In this document: in pieces, positions 9,976 to 21,347 of the stretch | How the letters are laid out: each line of letters begins with the position of its first letter | How positions within the stretch are numbered: position 1 is the stretch's first letter | From: Brachypterus glaber | Taxonomy: Eukaryota > Arthropoda > Insecta > Coleoptera > Kateretidae | Direction of reading: 5' to 3' | Length of the DNA: 64,000 bases | Assembly (NCBI GenBank): GCA_958510825.1 | Contig: OY294049.1 | Span: 20,887,536-20,951,535 of the forward strand | Program-made: the position numbers and the translations under genes | The notes under the pieces: generated by a model | Seen by the model: only the letters and a program-made list of their open reading frames with translations | Told to the model about the DNA's origin: nothing | The model's database searches: none

Positions 9976-10076
9976 GTTTGGCTTCGAACACGAGCGGTGC
10001 ACGCTCTCTCTCTCTCTTCCTTCAAATTTAAGAAGATGGAGAGAATGCATCGAGTCACTCGTATTTGAAACCAAAT
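9976..10076. repeat. Imperfect 100-bp palindrome with GA/CT core
   Basis: TTTGGCTTCGAACACGAG pairs with CTCGTATTTGAAACCAAA; the centre carries (CT)n and GGAGAGAATGCATC. Higher G+C than its flanks. Probably a short MITE. Confidence 0.55.
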
Positions 10077-10079
10077 ATC

Positions 10080-11019
10080 CTTAAAGGAAATGCGGTGGAA
10101 CCTTATCATTTTCAGTTTATTAAATGTAGTATTCTTACAAACATTTTCTGCTGATTGAACAGAAAACCACTTAGTACGCTAATACTTCTTTTAGAGAGGA
10201 TTCATGCTAAACTAATAGTGGTTTATGTGGATTCTGCAAGGATAATCCTCTATATTGCAAATTTTATTCCCGAAAATTAAGTGCTACAGCACATACTCGT
10301 ATAAATATTATCTAGGATGTTATTTTTTCACGAATTTTATGCTTTATTAATTTATTACTACCTATCAATATGATATAGGTGTCTTGCGCGTGATATAAAT
10401 TTTAGCACATTCACTTGTTTTTACAATATGACACCACTGTATCTAAAAAAAGTCACATCACTTTAAATAGTTGAAGTATCCTTCTGGTGTATCTCAGCGT
10501 TAAGAGAAAATCTGGTTAAAAGTCGATCATTTACCTTAGTTTTATTTCCAGTTAAAATTTTAAAATGTGTCGAAAATGTAATAAATTCGTTAATTGGTAA
10601 ACTCTGTTTTATGAGTTTCATTGCACTGTACTATTTAAAATTACGAGTAAAATAACAAAAAAAATATCTATTATTCTCGAGTACATTTTAAAATGTCAGC
10701 TTTACAACTGTTTAAAATGGCTACATTCACGCAAAACACGTAACACAGAAAATCGGGCTTTAAAGAGCTAATGTTTTCATAAACTACTAGCTATAAAATA
10801 CATAGTATATACAAAGATTTTAATGGACAAATTAACATGCTTATGTTTTTTATAGGCTTTTAATTATACTTATATGTCATACCATTAATGTATATCTGCG
10901 GTATACGATTTTTTTTGCACGTAGGATATCTTGAATATTCTTAACGATCAATGTTAATATCAAGATCAAGATTGTCAAAACCTACATAAAAAAAAAACGT
11001 GGCCACATTTTCCCAGGGT
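10080..11019. other. No feature seen
   Basis: AT-rich DNA; nothing assignable. Confidence 0.5.
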
Positions 11020-11162
11020 ACGTATTTTTGACTTTCAGGGAGTAGAACCACTGATAGAACAACGCTTAGAATATGATTCATTGCGTTGGAACGAATAGAG
11101 TACGATCACAATCTCAGACTCGTTCTACCAGTTCTACTTTCCGAACGTCAAGAATAGGTGCG
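11020..11162. repeat. Imperfect palindrome
   Basis: TATTTTTGACTTTC...GTAGAACCACTGATAGAAC on the left pairs with GTTCTACCAGTTCTAC...GAACGTCAAGAATA on the right, with a central GCGTTGGAACG. Probable MITE remnant. Confidence 0.5.
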
Positions 11163-11306
11163 TGTGGGGACCGTATGATGCCAAATTCATATTAAAACTG
11201 TATGCGGTGTTGGTTTATGCGCCTATTTTTTCAGAGGTTCTTTTTTTTAATTTTCAAATACGTAGAAATCCAAAACATGACATGCAAATTAAGCAGTTTG
11301 GCCGTC

Positions 11307-11412
11307 CAAATTATGACAGATGCAACTCGCATCAGTGAGCAAAGACTCACTGCCCCAACTATCCATTCAAACTAATTATATTTCAGATAAATGAGCCATA
11401 GGCTGGGCCTGT
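11307..11412 (-). repeat. Inverted copy of the 1183-1302 repeat
   Basis: GCATCAGTGAGCAAAGACTC and CTATCCATTCAAACTAATTA are the complement of 1183-1302, about 85% identical by eye. Confidence 0.7.
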
Positions 11413-13200
11413 CTTTTAAATACCCAATTTAAAAAAAAAGCAGTTTGGTCTTTATAAGAAAAGTCTGAAACGCCAAAATTTTCTTTTGGGGGTTCTGTAG
11501 TACAAAAACTTTTTTCGTTTACAAAAATAGCGAAGGTGTACTTACCACTGAATACTTGGCGGGCTTAAATATGAGCTTTTCCGTTAAAAAACAGGCTCAA
11601 CGGCTAGTTGATTATATCGATCAGTATTGTTTTTAAACATGGAACACAGAACATAACCTTCCCTTCACGTTACTGTACTAGTCGTGTAAAAACAAAACTA
11701 ATTCTGTATTTGATAGGGTTATACAGAATTGAAATCTAGCAGATGAAACAACTTTATTGAATTCATCCTGAAAGTTGTAGATTCTAGCGTAATTTTCGTG
11801 GTTGGGTTGGTAGGAAACATCTAAGTCTTAATAGAATTTCACGGCCGACTTTGTATTTAAATACCTACATTGCGGCGAAATCGCTATGCACGCTCATCTA
11901 AGTAAAAAAAAATACTCAGACCACAAAAAGACCTTGTCGGACCGATTTAAGTCACGCTCAAGATTGAATAGGCAAGTTGGTTTACTCAATAAATAACACT
12001 AAACTTAGAAATGTCATTGGTCTAATTCGTAGTTAGTTTGGTGCTAATTATTGCGTGATTGAAACTTGGGTACTAAGAGCTGTATCTTAGTAACGGTAAT
12101 AGCAATTTCTTCTCTAAAAGTGCAGCTTCACGCTAGATTCTAGCATAATGTATAGTCGCCAGAGTTGTAAGAGTTTTTTTTAACAGCGATTATTTTTATT
12201 TGGCACGTGTCAAACTGTTCGTCCAATCGGGACGTTGCATAATTTTAAATTATAATAATATAATAAACTAATGTATTTTTATCCCGTCCACATGGACTAA
12301 TTCCAGCTAGTTAAAGTTCGAACCTAACACAAAAATTTAGCCACAAGGAATTTGTAGCGATAAGTATTTACTGGACCGACTTTAATTTACATACCCCCTG
12401 AGAGGCACAATTAGAAAAAAAAAAGATTTTCAAAAACATAATTTCGTTCCACCCTACTGATTATATTATAGTTCTCTTTCTGATCAAAAGTTTCTTTGGG
12501 CACAACACTCAAAATTCAATAATTTAGGGGCAAGAAAAGTTTGTGGATCACAAGTTTGTTGCTTGTCCAGTATTCTTCCTTTGTGGTTTTTCTTATTTAT
12601 TTTTTTTTCTCTGAAAACGAACTTGACAGTGAAAAAGTTCACTGACCCCCTCAAGTTTTCATAAGAGCATAAAACATGAAGTAGAGATATAGATACTATT
12701 TTTTATGAAACGTATCTAAATATTTTCTGTATATGCAATATATTTAAAAAGCAAGGTGACATCCGGTATACCTAGTGGCTATTTTAGCGTCTTTCTAGCT
12801 ATGAACACAAAACTAACTTGTCATACCTGCGAGCGCAGCAGTGTTGTCATGTTTACTGGATTCCACATTGATCGCTATGTATATTTTTTTATTAGTATTG
12901 GCGCCCTAGGGCAAATTCTAGTAACACTTAGTAGTATTTTTTAAAGTATTATGACAGACCGTATTGTCCACGTGTAAGTTGTAGTTAAGAAAGTTAATTT
13001 TTTTCGATGAAAAGTAGGTATTTACCTTAACTTTTATTTTTTAACTAATATATTATTAATAGGAGAATCTAGACTAATATTTCACCTAATATACTGAGTA
13101 GTTATGTTAATTATTCTGCATAATTGCCGCCTTCTAATATCTTATTAAGTATTAAAATTTTATGATTTCATTCAGTGGTGTCACTTATGTCAATATTAAT
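11413..13200. other. No feature seen
   Basis: AT-rich DNA. A slightly more balanced stretch at 12755-12920 (a 62-codon frame containing GCGAGCGCAGCAG) has no recognisable product. Confidence 0.45.
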
Positions 13201-13208
13201 TAGTTCAG

Positions 13209-13588
13209 GGTTAACTGGGCCTAGTCCAGTTAACCCCGCCAGTTAATCCTGAGATATATCTAATATTTAACATATTGTTGTCTATTTTTATGTTAGAACA
13301 AAATTTTATTTGATTTCAAATCGTTTTTATTCACAATAATTACAATACAATAAATTTTTGTTGGTGGGCCAGTTAACCCTGAGTAGTGGTCCAGTTAACC
13401 CTGCCCTATGGGGTTAACTGGTCCAGCGGGGTTCACTGGTTTATCGTTAATAACTTTTTTTATATAAATAATATTTGTCTGAAGTATTAATACGTTCTAA
13501 CTATAGTAATAATCTACCTTTTGCTATAGAAAATTGTTTACAGGTTTTTCAAAAACTCGATATGAAAAAAAGCGGCCCAGTTAACCCC
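13209..13588. repeat. Cluster of eight GGGGTTAACTGG phrases
   Basis: The 12-base phrase or its complement occurs at 13209, 13226, 13239, 13369, 13391, 13410, 13428 and 13577, in both orientations with irregular spacing. The central GTTAAC is itself palindromic. No coding or tandem period explains it. Confidence 0.8.
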
Positions 13589-13589
13589 G

Positions 13590-14104
13590 ACTTCCCCTAC
13601 TTTTTCCATTTTTAAACAAATTTTACCAAATTTTTAAATTGACAGTCATAAATGATAAAAAAAATGTGTTTAAAACCATAGATAACCAAATATTTCGCGA
13701 AAACATTACAGATAAATGTTAAGGCAAGTAGTAGAACAGCCAAGAAGAAAGAAAAATGCGTTTTCTGGCAAAAAATAATTTAAAAATTATAGAAAACATA
13801 AATTTTCTTTGAATTATATTACAAATCTTTTTTTAATAAATTTTAAATTGTTTTTTTCTATCACTGAAAATATAAGAATGATACGTCGATACAAGAAATT
13901 AATTTTATTACATTCAAAAAGGAACATTTTCACATTTATTTAGGGGATTTTTTTATCTTTTTCTCTGTAAATTTATTACTCTATTTCACACCCCACTTTT
14001 TACACCAAAAGTACATAAAGAAGGCGTAGAAAAAGTAAATTATTTAACAATATACACGTATATAAGTTGAAAGATTTAAAATTTTTAGTATAATGCATAT
14101 GCAC
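13590..14104. other. No feature seen
   Basis: Very AT-rich; nothing assignable. Confidence 0.5.
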
Positions 14105-14226
14105 AGGCTCGCATAAGAACGTAATACATAAGAATGCGATGCCGTGATTGGCTTGATTTGCCGCCATGTATCTTGTAAACCAATCACGGCATCGCATTCT
14201 TATGTTTTATGTTCTTATGCAAGCTT
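14105..14226. mobile_element. Short MITE with 41-bp arms
   Basis: GCATAAGAACGTAATACATA at 14111 and the continuing AAGAATGCGATGCCGTGATT pair with AATCACGGCATCGCATTCTT and the end at 14220, with two or three mismatches and a 28-base loop. Near-perfect arms suggest a young insertion. Confidence 0.8.
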
Positions 14227-15636
14227 CTGGATAGGCCTTAAGACGTAGGTATCATATAAATTACATCGGCACTTAGTACTACTAAGAGTGCCGATGTATT
14301 GAAATCTTCGCCGAAAAGTCAAACATTTTGACCATGTTTTTTTTTCACATTTCTCGACGTTTTAGACCTTCCTGAGTCGAAATCAACAAAAAAAAAATTT
14401 TCGTCCATCTGTCTGTCTGTCTGTAAACTCGATAACTCCACTTCTAAATAAGATATCGACAATCGTGTTTTGCATATTGTTTTTTATCGTAATTCGAAGA
14501 GCTGATTAGATTTTGAAGGTAAACAATTGGGGCTAAGGGGGTAAGAATGGGGTAAAACTCCTATTTTTAGCGTTTTTCGGTTATTACTAAGGCTGTGATT
14601 ATTGTATTTTATTAATTTAGCACTTAAACGAAAGATAATTTTAAATTGGTCAAAAAATGTTATAAACAATTTTTTTCTAAAACACGTTGTTTTCAAGATA
14701 TTGGAGTTTAAAGCAGTTACAAGGTAAAAGGTTTTTTTAACATATCTCACTTATTTATAACGCGACGTAATTTTTTTTTATTTTAAATGAAAGCTGTTTT
14801 TAAGCCCTATAAAACATGTTATATACAGTTTTTTGCTAGAATATAACGTTTTGAAGATACAGACTTTCAAACTTTAATTATTTTGCAGGTGTATTAATGG
14901 TTGCTTATTCACGTGATCACACAACTTCCCATTTCATTTCATTTCATTTCATTTCATACGTTTCAAATTAGTTTGCCAATGTTTTGACAAGGTCTTGCAA
15001 CTGTTCAGCTGGTTTTAATTTTGAAAAATAAAAGTTTAATATTAGTAGTTTTATTTCACCCTTGCGACATAAAACTTACCACTTTAAAAATGTTTGACTG
15101 TCCCATATTATCATTTATAATTCCCTACTTTTTTTGTCAATTTTGTTCTCAAACTATTATATCCCGGAGTCTTATCATCCCTATGGTTGTTTCATCTCCA
15201 TCTAGACATCTTTTCATCCGAGTGTAATATAATTTTGTTAAAATAGAATTTTGACGTTATCTTTTTTTTTACTATTTTTAAATCGTAGTAGAAAAATAGT
15301 GTGCCTTTTAAGGTGAAATATACCTTGTTGCCTTTTCACATCATCCAACCATTTTTTGCTTTCTGCTATAGAGCACTGAATAGATCCTGGCAAAAAATTG
15401 ACAACTGGGCTATTTGTGATAAATTTTTGGATTTTTTTAATTTATAAAACTACATAAAAAAATAAAAAATTTACATTATATTTAAAACAGAAACTTCTTC
15501 CAATATAACGCGAGATGAAGGGCTACAATTTCATAAAAAGTTTTGTATAACTTGAATTAAAGAAAAAATCTATGTGGAAAAACTTTTCTTTCATTTTGTT
15601 TTTAATTTCAAACATTAAAATTAGTAGTTTTTTTTT
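14227..15636. other. AT-rich stretch with a (TCTG)n-type motif
   Basis: A 10-bp-stem hairpin (CGGCACTTAG...CTAAGAGTGCCG) lies at about 14268-14295. At 14400-14460 the run CTGTCTGTCTGT is followed by AACTCGATAACTCC and GATATCGAC. A similar arrangement occurs at 44460-44540 and 54480-54595, so this is a dispersed repeat of unknown family. No coding gene seen. Confidence 0.45.
14931..14956 (+). repeat. (ATTTC)5 microsatellite
   Basis: Five tandem ATTTC units. Confidence 0.95.
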
Positions 15637-15651
15637 AAACGCGTAATGTAG

Positions 15652-15910
15652 TAGTATTAGTAGTAGTAGTAAATTTTTGGGTTAGCCAAAGCCGGACAAC
15701 TATGCAATTTCTGGCCCTTTTTGTCACCCCAGGCAATCCCAGCCATTTACTAATTTGAGTCCTCCTTGAACCTGCCCGTCCTTTCAATAAAGGTCAGGAT
15801 ATTGGCCCAGGGGAGATCTTTTAGTTCCTCTTGGTTGAGTCTTTGAGTTTCAAAGACTTGCAACCTGATCCTGTCGTATCTGACACACTCGGCTAAGTAA
15901 TAAAAAGTCC
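15652..15910 (-). mobile_element. LINE 3' tail with 15-bp target duplication
   Basis: A minus-strand retro-insertion of about 259 bp. It is flanked by AAACGCGTAATGTAG (15637-15651) and AAACGCATAATGTAG (15911-15925), a 14/15 match. It carries a C-terminal ORF2 relic, a short 3' untranslated region with GGTGACAAAAAGGGCC, and a (TAC)n-type tail at 15655-15672. Confidence 0.85.
15750..15908 (-). pseudogene. C-terminal end of a LINE ORF2 (R1/I-like)
   Basis: Minus-strand frame of about 52 codons ending at TAG (15750-15752). It reads YYLAECVRYDRIRLQVF, then LNQEELKDLPWANILTFIER. This resembles the segment after the reverse-transcriptase and RNase H regions of R1/I/Jockey-type LINEs, where an H-x-x-x-x-C/E-C motif precedes R-x-R-x-x-x-F and a terminal helix. 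5'-truncated, so not functional. Clade is uncertain. Confidence 0.7.
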
Positions 15911-15925
15911 AAACGCATAATGTAG

Positions 15926-16344
15926 CTAGTTAAAAATAATAAACCAGATTAGATTTATATATTTACCAAAAAAAAACATGTTTTGACAAAATAACCTATG
16001 AACTTTTTTCTTCCCTACCTCACTAAACAATATAAAATACATGTATATTCGAGTGTATATGCGAATGTATATGCAAGTTGGTAAAATATTTCATTTCTAT
16101 ATTTCGTTTTTAAATTATGGTAAAACCAATTTAATTTCATAAGAAAATATACCGTTTTTAATAAATTAAATTCCTTTGTTTCAAATAAAATCTGATCGTT
16201 TACCAACTAGTTAATTTTATTTTTAAGATTTTTCTAGTGTTAATGTTAAATATTTATTTAAAGTATATAAAATAATCAATAATTATAATTATATATTCTT
16301 TTAGAAATTAAATTGGATTTGTATGATTTTTTAATACTCGTGTA
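15926..16344. other. No feature seen
   Basis: AT-rich DNA; nothing assignable. Confidence 0.5.
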
Positions 16345-16498
16345 CACTGAGAAAAATCTAAAGAAAAATCTAAAAATATTAATTCAAAACGGTGTTGTTT
16401 CAACTTTTAGGCATCTATACAATTTTTACGATTATTCTAAACATTATTGTAGATATAAATGTTGTATCGTATATTATACAATAAGTTTATTCATACCA

Positions 16499-16502
<4 letters not shown>

Positions 16503-16560
<58 letters not shown>
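16503..16560 (+). repeat. (TA)n microsatellite
   Basis: About 29 TA units inside family H; absent from the copies at 33899 and 61685. Confidence 0.97.
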
Positions 16561-16561
<1 letters not shown>

Positions 16562-16656
16562 TAAACAACTTCATATTATTTAATTTCACAACAACATTGT
16601 TGTCACTATAGGATGATTAATAAAGTAGCAAAAATCAGCTGATTCTAATAAATGTT

Positions 16657-17514
16657 TTTTCCTACGATCCTCTGTGAAAATAACATTTAGCACACTCTTT
16701 TGTTCTTTAGAAAACGCCTTGTATCGCACTAGAATGATATTTTTATATCACACTCATGTGATATTTATGTATTGAGGTTTGCCTAATTTTATTTAGATAT
16801 TTACCTCGTAGATTCTACGAATTTTATTCACCTTGTTTTATAAACCTTTTTCTACCTTTCACCATAGCCTTTTATATATATATATCTTTTAACTGTTTTA
16901 ATCCAAATATTTCTGTTTTTTATGTCAAAAATAGAAACTATAGTTATTAACGTTACTATTTTGACCATTACTGTCTAGTCTAGACAGTCTAGATTGGGTC
17001 TGGATCTTATAAACATTACTTAATTTTTAATTTAGTTACCTTACATTACATAAAAAACATCAAAATATACAGTATTTTTCTTATGAAATGTTAAACTACA
17101 ATTTTTCTATCTTACAACCACAGAAATCTAATTTAATAATTAAACTCAAGTTTTCATTGATTTAGGAATAGGCAACCCATTAAACAGCTATGTATTGTAT
17201 TAAATAAAAAAACAAGAAAACTAAAGCTAAATGAAAATCATATTTCCTGTTTGACATACCTACATATATAAATTTGTATGCTCTTTATAATTATTTTGTG
17301 CTTTGCTTTTTTTAAAGATTAATAAAAATTAGGAAATTTTAAAATAAGAAACTTCATATTTTTTCGGGATCGTAGGAAAAATAGTGTACATAACTCGTTG
17401 GAAAGTGTATTTCATACACTCGTGGGGTTTCCTCAATCGCCTAGCGGCTAGTTCCTAAACCTTTCCACTCTCGTGAAATATGTCACTTTCCACACTAGTT
17501 ATGTAATATACTAT
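16657..17514 (+). mobile_element. Family I bipartite element, copy 1
   Basis: An 858-bp insertion in family H. The body runs from TTTTCCTACGATCC to GGATCGTAGGAAAAA (inverted, about 17368-17383). It is joined to a palindromic module (17388-17514) whose arms are ATAGTGTACATAACTCGTTG and its complement-like AGTTATGTAATATACTAT. The body holds short AT-rich sequence with TTTAGCACACTCTTTTGTT and no coding frame. Another copy lies at 24866-25455 and an inverted partial one at 36361-36643. Superfamily unknown. Confidence 0.75.
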
Positions 17515-17781
17515 ATAAAATTTTGAATTGGAATTTGGGCTGAAATTTCCATATGCATAAATATACCTAAGGATAAGCATGTACATCTACATGTAATTAC
17601 ATGTGATATGTAGTTTTTGTGTGCACATACATGTAATATGTGAATTTATAACAAAATGCGTACAATTTGTTGTTGTAAATGAAACAACTACACTCTTATG
17701 TAAATACCGAACGCGTTTACTTATTTGTTGTTGTATTCTATGCCTAATTATGCTATTGATTACGATAGTGTTCTATCAGTC

Positions 17782-18668
17782 TAAGAGTAAAACGACGAAT
17801 AAAATAACCTTATTTTTATTGACAAGTGAACATGATTTGTTTTAACTGGCTCTGTTTTCAGAAATTGACTTTTAGAATCCAATTCGACTGATATTTATTG
17901 ATGTACATCTGGCTTGACCCAATCATTTTATTTCTTTTTCACTATTCAATTTCTTAACAATGGCACTAAATTAGGGTAAAGTATGTTTGTGCATTTGTCA
18001 ATAATTTAGAATTACTAGATACTATACATTGTAATATTAAGTTCCTTTCAATTAGTGATAGAAATGATAAATATTTTATAAATAGGAATCAATTATTTAT
18101 ATATAGGGGCAACTTTTACTTATTTATACACTGACACCATCGGAGGTAATGTTATTATTTTTGTCTGTATTAGAAATATTCAAAATTTTGGTATTACCTA
18201 TTGATTGTAATTTTTTATATACTGTAACACACTGTAGATAAGATCTATAACATAAAATATTCATTATTGTAACTAAACTTGCAGGGGTGCTCCCATCGGA
18301 GTATAGAGGAGGGCGCCACCCCCCCAACAACGCTCGAGCTCGAGGGAAAATTCACTGTAAAACTAGAAAATGGTAAAAGTGTACGAAATAGTTGGGAAAT
18401 TGGTAAAATAGTTGGTTAAATTGATTGGAATAGTTGAGAAATTGGTAGAGTAAAACCTTTTCATTTTTTGGTTAGTAAACAGACAGACACGTTTCTTATG
18501 GAAACTGGCTTTCAGTCAAAATTTTTGAATTTTTAGTATGATGTAGATTTGATCTTTCTAATCAAAAGATTCAATTGACAGAACTTGATCTGACGGCTGG
18601 TTTTTGACTTATAGGTCAAAAAGTCAAATACAGTAAAATTTTAATTTTGTTTTTTTTTTTTTATACTG
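17782..18668. other. No feature seen
   Basis: AT-rich DNA. A local GC patch at 18290-18345 (GGGCGCCACCCCCCC) is not assignable. Confidence 0.5.
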
Positions 18669-18703
18669 TTTAACGTCGTTTTTCGCTGCTATGGCCTAAT
18701 TGG
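18669..18703 (+). repeat. 35-bp dispersed repeat, inverted at 35833-35873
   Basis: TTTAACGTCGTTTTTCGCTG then CTATGGCCTAATTG recurs on the opposite strand at 35833-35873. Possibly the edge of a larger dispersed element. Confidence 0.65.
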
Positions 18704-19876
18704 CAGGAGCGCCATCTTTACGTGCCCTCTGAAGCACGGTGTCCACACCGAATTTTGTTTTCTAAATAAACCTAAATCAGTAATTAAACATCAAGTTTTA
18801 TTCTTATTATATCTATACCCCGGAGGTAGAGGACACTACAAGTTAAAAAAGACAAAATTTGTTATTTAATAACGGTCAGATTTTCGTAATAATATATAAA
18901 ATAAAAAAAATTACATTAAAATTACGTATAAAAATTTAGCGCTCAAAATAATTTAATTTTTTTTGGAAAAAAAATTAAATAAATATACAAATACAAAATT
19001 GGTAGTAACAAATTCAATTAAAACAAAAAAATATATATTTTTAGAGTAATTTCAAATTTTTGTTTAAAATAATTTTAATTTTCATAAAAGTATATATTTA
19101 AAATCTGCTAAATTTATTATATTAAAAATTTTAATAAATAATTTAATTCTAAAGATGGGATGATATGCAAATAAATAAAATTATTTAATTTTGATACTAA
19201 AATCTCATAGTAATAAATATTTAATTAAAACGTTTTCATCATATTAATAAAATATCATGCAAACATGTTATTTTATTAACATGTTATTAAATAAAATATT
19301 TTTATTAAATGAAATACTTTTATAATTTATGGCTACATAAATAAATATTAAGAACATTTAAGTAAAAAACGTAATATTTTATAAATTTAATTAAAATTTT
19401 AAGCTTACAAAAGTTCTAATTTGAATGAATTTGAAAACGAATGCAATGATAAAAACTGGATAAACATAGCCATGGATGGCTTTATGAATATTTAAGTTTA
19501 CCTTTTTTGATCTAAATTGAACAATATAATATAATATAACTAATATTATAATAAATAATATTAAAACAAAAGCATTTTGGTTGTATCTTTATTATTTCAT
19601 AATTTGTTACATAAAGGACAATAAATACGATTTTTTCACTATACATACACCCCTTATTGACTAAAATATACCCAAAATCTCTACAAAACTTTTTGTCTGG
19701 TATGTTACTATCAAATAAATTTAATATAGAACCAAAATTCCCGCATTGCAATGGACCAGTTAGTGATAACATTTGGACTAAGATATAGAACAGAAAACAA
19801 GATTGTTTTTTTTTGTTTAAGTGAAATAAATAATTTTTTTTAGCTACGGATAAAATGTATAATTAACTAGTTATTA
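18704..19876. other. Very AT-rich stretch, no gene assigned
   Basis: 18840-19500 is nearly pure A+T. An 86-codon minus-strand frame at 19512-19772 (starting MLSLTGPLQCGNFGS) is not recognised and half of it is low-complexity. Confidence 0.45.
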
Positions 19877-20689
19877 GGGGAAAGCAGGGTAAGCAGCAAA
19901 AAAGCTTTATTTATTAGACGTATCATCAAAACTTAGGTAGCTTTTACCATAATCACAATAAAAATGTAAAACTACAAAAGTGGATTTGCGCACAATTCCC
20001 CACCCCAAGGGACAATTGTGCGCAGCTGTCGGGGAATTATGCACAAAATATAAAATCAGAAAATAATGCGAAAATATTAAATAGAAGATATGTATACGGA
20101 TTTTCAAAAACATATTTTTTAAAAGAAAGGTTTTGGAATTTTTGATCGTTTTAAGAACGTTTGCAAAACCCTTCTTTTAAAGATCTAGTTTTTGAACATT
20201 TGTATAATTATTTTGTTTTCTACTTTTTATCATAAGTAACATGTAATTATTAGAAAGGCTTTAACTCTAAAAACTTGTTTATTATTTAATTTTATTGCTA
20301 TTTAATTGTATGAGGGGATTGCGCATCATTACCCCATCATCAACTTAAAAATAAATCACTTACATAACAAAAACTATTTAATTAAATTTAACAAAATTTA
20401 ATGTATAAATGCAAATTATCATATCCCTCAAGAATATATTTATTTTAGAATAATCGCTCAAGAATTATGAACTTACCTTACCTATATCGTACACGTGCAA
20501 AATAATAAAACAAACATCAATTCACACATATTCAAATATTTTGAACCACTTTCATTTGTCAGTCGCCGTTTTTGATGCTAGCAAATTGTTTGACACCCCC
20601 CTCAAGCATGGATACCAGAGATGTCCCAGAATACCTCGTAATATGAATTTTCGGTTATGCGCACGGTTACCCACTGCGCACCGTTACCC
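19877..20689. repeat. Spaced TGCGCA/TTACCCC phrase array
   Basis: Variants of a phrase joining GCGCA to a (A/T)CCCC run occur at 19988 (GCGCACAATTCCCC), 20010 and 20031 (inverted), 20314 (GGGGATTGCGCATCATTACC), 20657 (ATGCGCACGGTTACCC) and 20674 (CTGCGCACCGTTACCC). The intervening DNA is AT-rich. Probably one decayed foldback-type element. Confidence 0.6.
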
Positions 20690-20820
20690 TATTGTTAAAA
20701 AATAGGTAAAGTTGAAAAAAATGCAAAAATATGTAAATTTATTATCCGTTTTTTAATTATGTTGTTATTTTTTTTGTTTTTGTTTTTGTTTTTGGTTAAT
20801 ACTCTACTGTAATTTCAAAC

Positions 20821-20978
20821 AACTATAGTCCAGCCACACCACTATAGTCCAAGGCCCCCAGAGGGCGGGGGGTAATTATTTTTAAATATTTAGAATTTCT
20901 TATGAAAGTTGGTATTATATTTTCAAAGTTTTTTTAAAATACTTATGGAATATAGGTGTGAAGCTGGACCATAGTTGT
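20821..20978. repeat. Palindrome with ACTATAGTCCAGC phrase
   Basis: ACTATAGTCCAGC (20822), ACTATAGTCCAAG (20841) and the complement GCTGGACCATAGTTG (20963) bracket an AT-rich loop and the GC patch GAGGGCGGGGGG. Possible MITE remnant. Confidence 0.55.
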
Positions 20979-21340
20979 GTGATTCTGCACTATTGTTATG
21001 TGAAATAACGGTATGTATTTAAAATATAAAAAAATGCCCATGCACATGCGTGTGTTCAAAATAGCAAAAAGAATCTTTAAATTGTGCTTTGCACTTATCT
21101 AATCAAGGTTATATATAAATATAAAATAATTATATAAAAAAATAAAATAATGTTTTATAACACATATTATCAGAAAATTTTAAATGAATACTTCTATACC
21201 TACTAGTATAAAGGGAAAGTATAAAAATCCCACATAATTATTTTTATGATAAAAAAAAAAGATTTTTTTTTTAATTTAGTCATAACAAATGATTAAAATT
21301 CAAATAAATTTAATAAAATAACAATAAGAATATTTTTTCT
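20979..21340. other. No feature seen
   Basis: AT-rich DNA; nothing assignable. Confidence 0.5.
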
Positions 21341-21347
21341 ATAACCC

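Larger units (their letters stand above)
16345..17781 (+). mobile_element. Family H repeat, copy 1 (interrupted)
   Basis: CACTGAGAAAAATC at the left and GTTCTATCAGT at the right bracket sequence matching 33899-34507, broken by family I at 16657-17514. Shared landmarks are AAAATCAGCTGATTCT, GATATGTAGTTTTTGTGTGC and CGCGTTTACTTATTTGTTG. Copy 2 shows the uninterrupted site, so family I is the younger element. Confidence 0.8.

Noticed and set aside
19512..19772. 86-codon minus-strand frame (MLSLTGPLQCGNFGS)
   Set aside because: Half is AT-rich low-complexity sequence, and no family, splice site or signal supports a gene.
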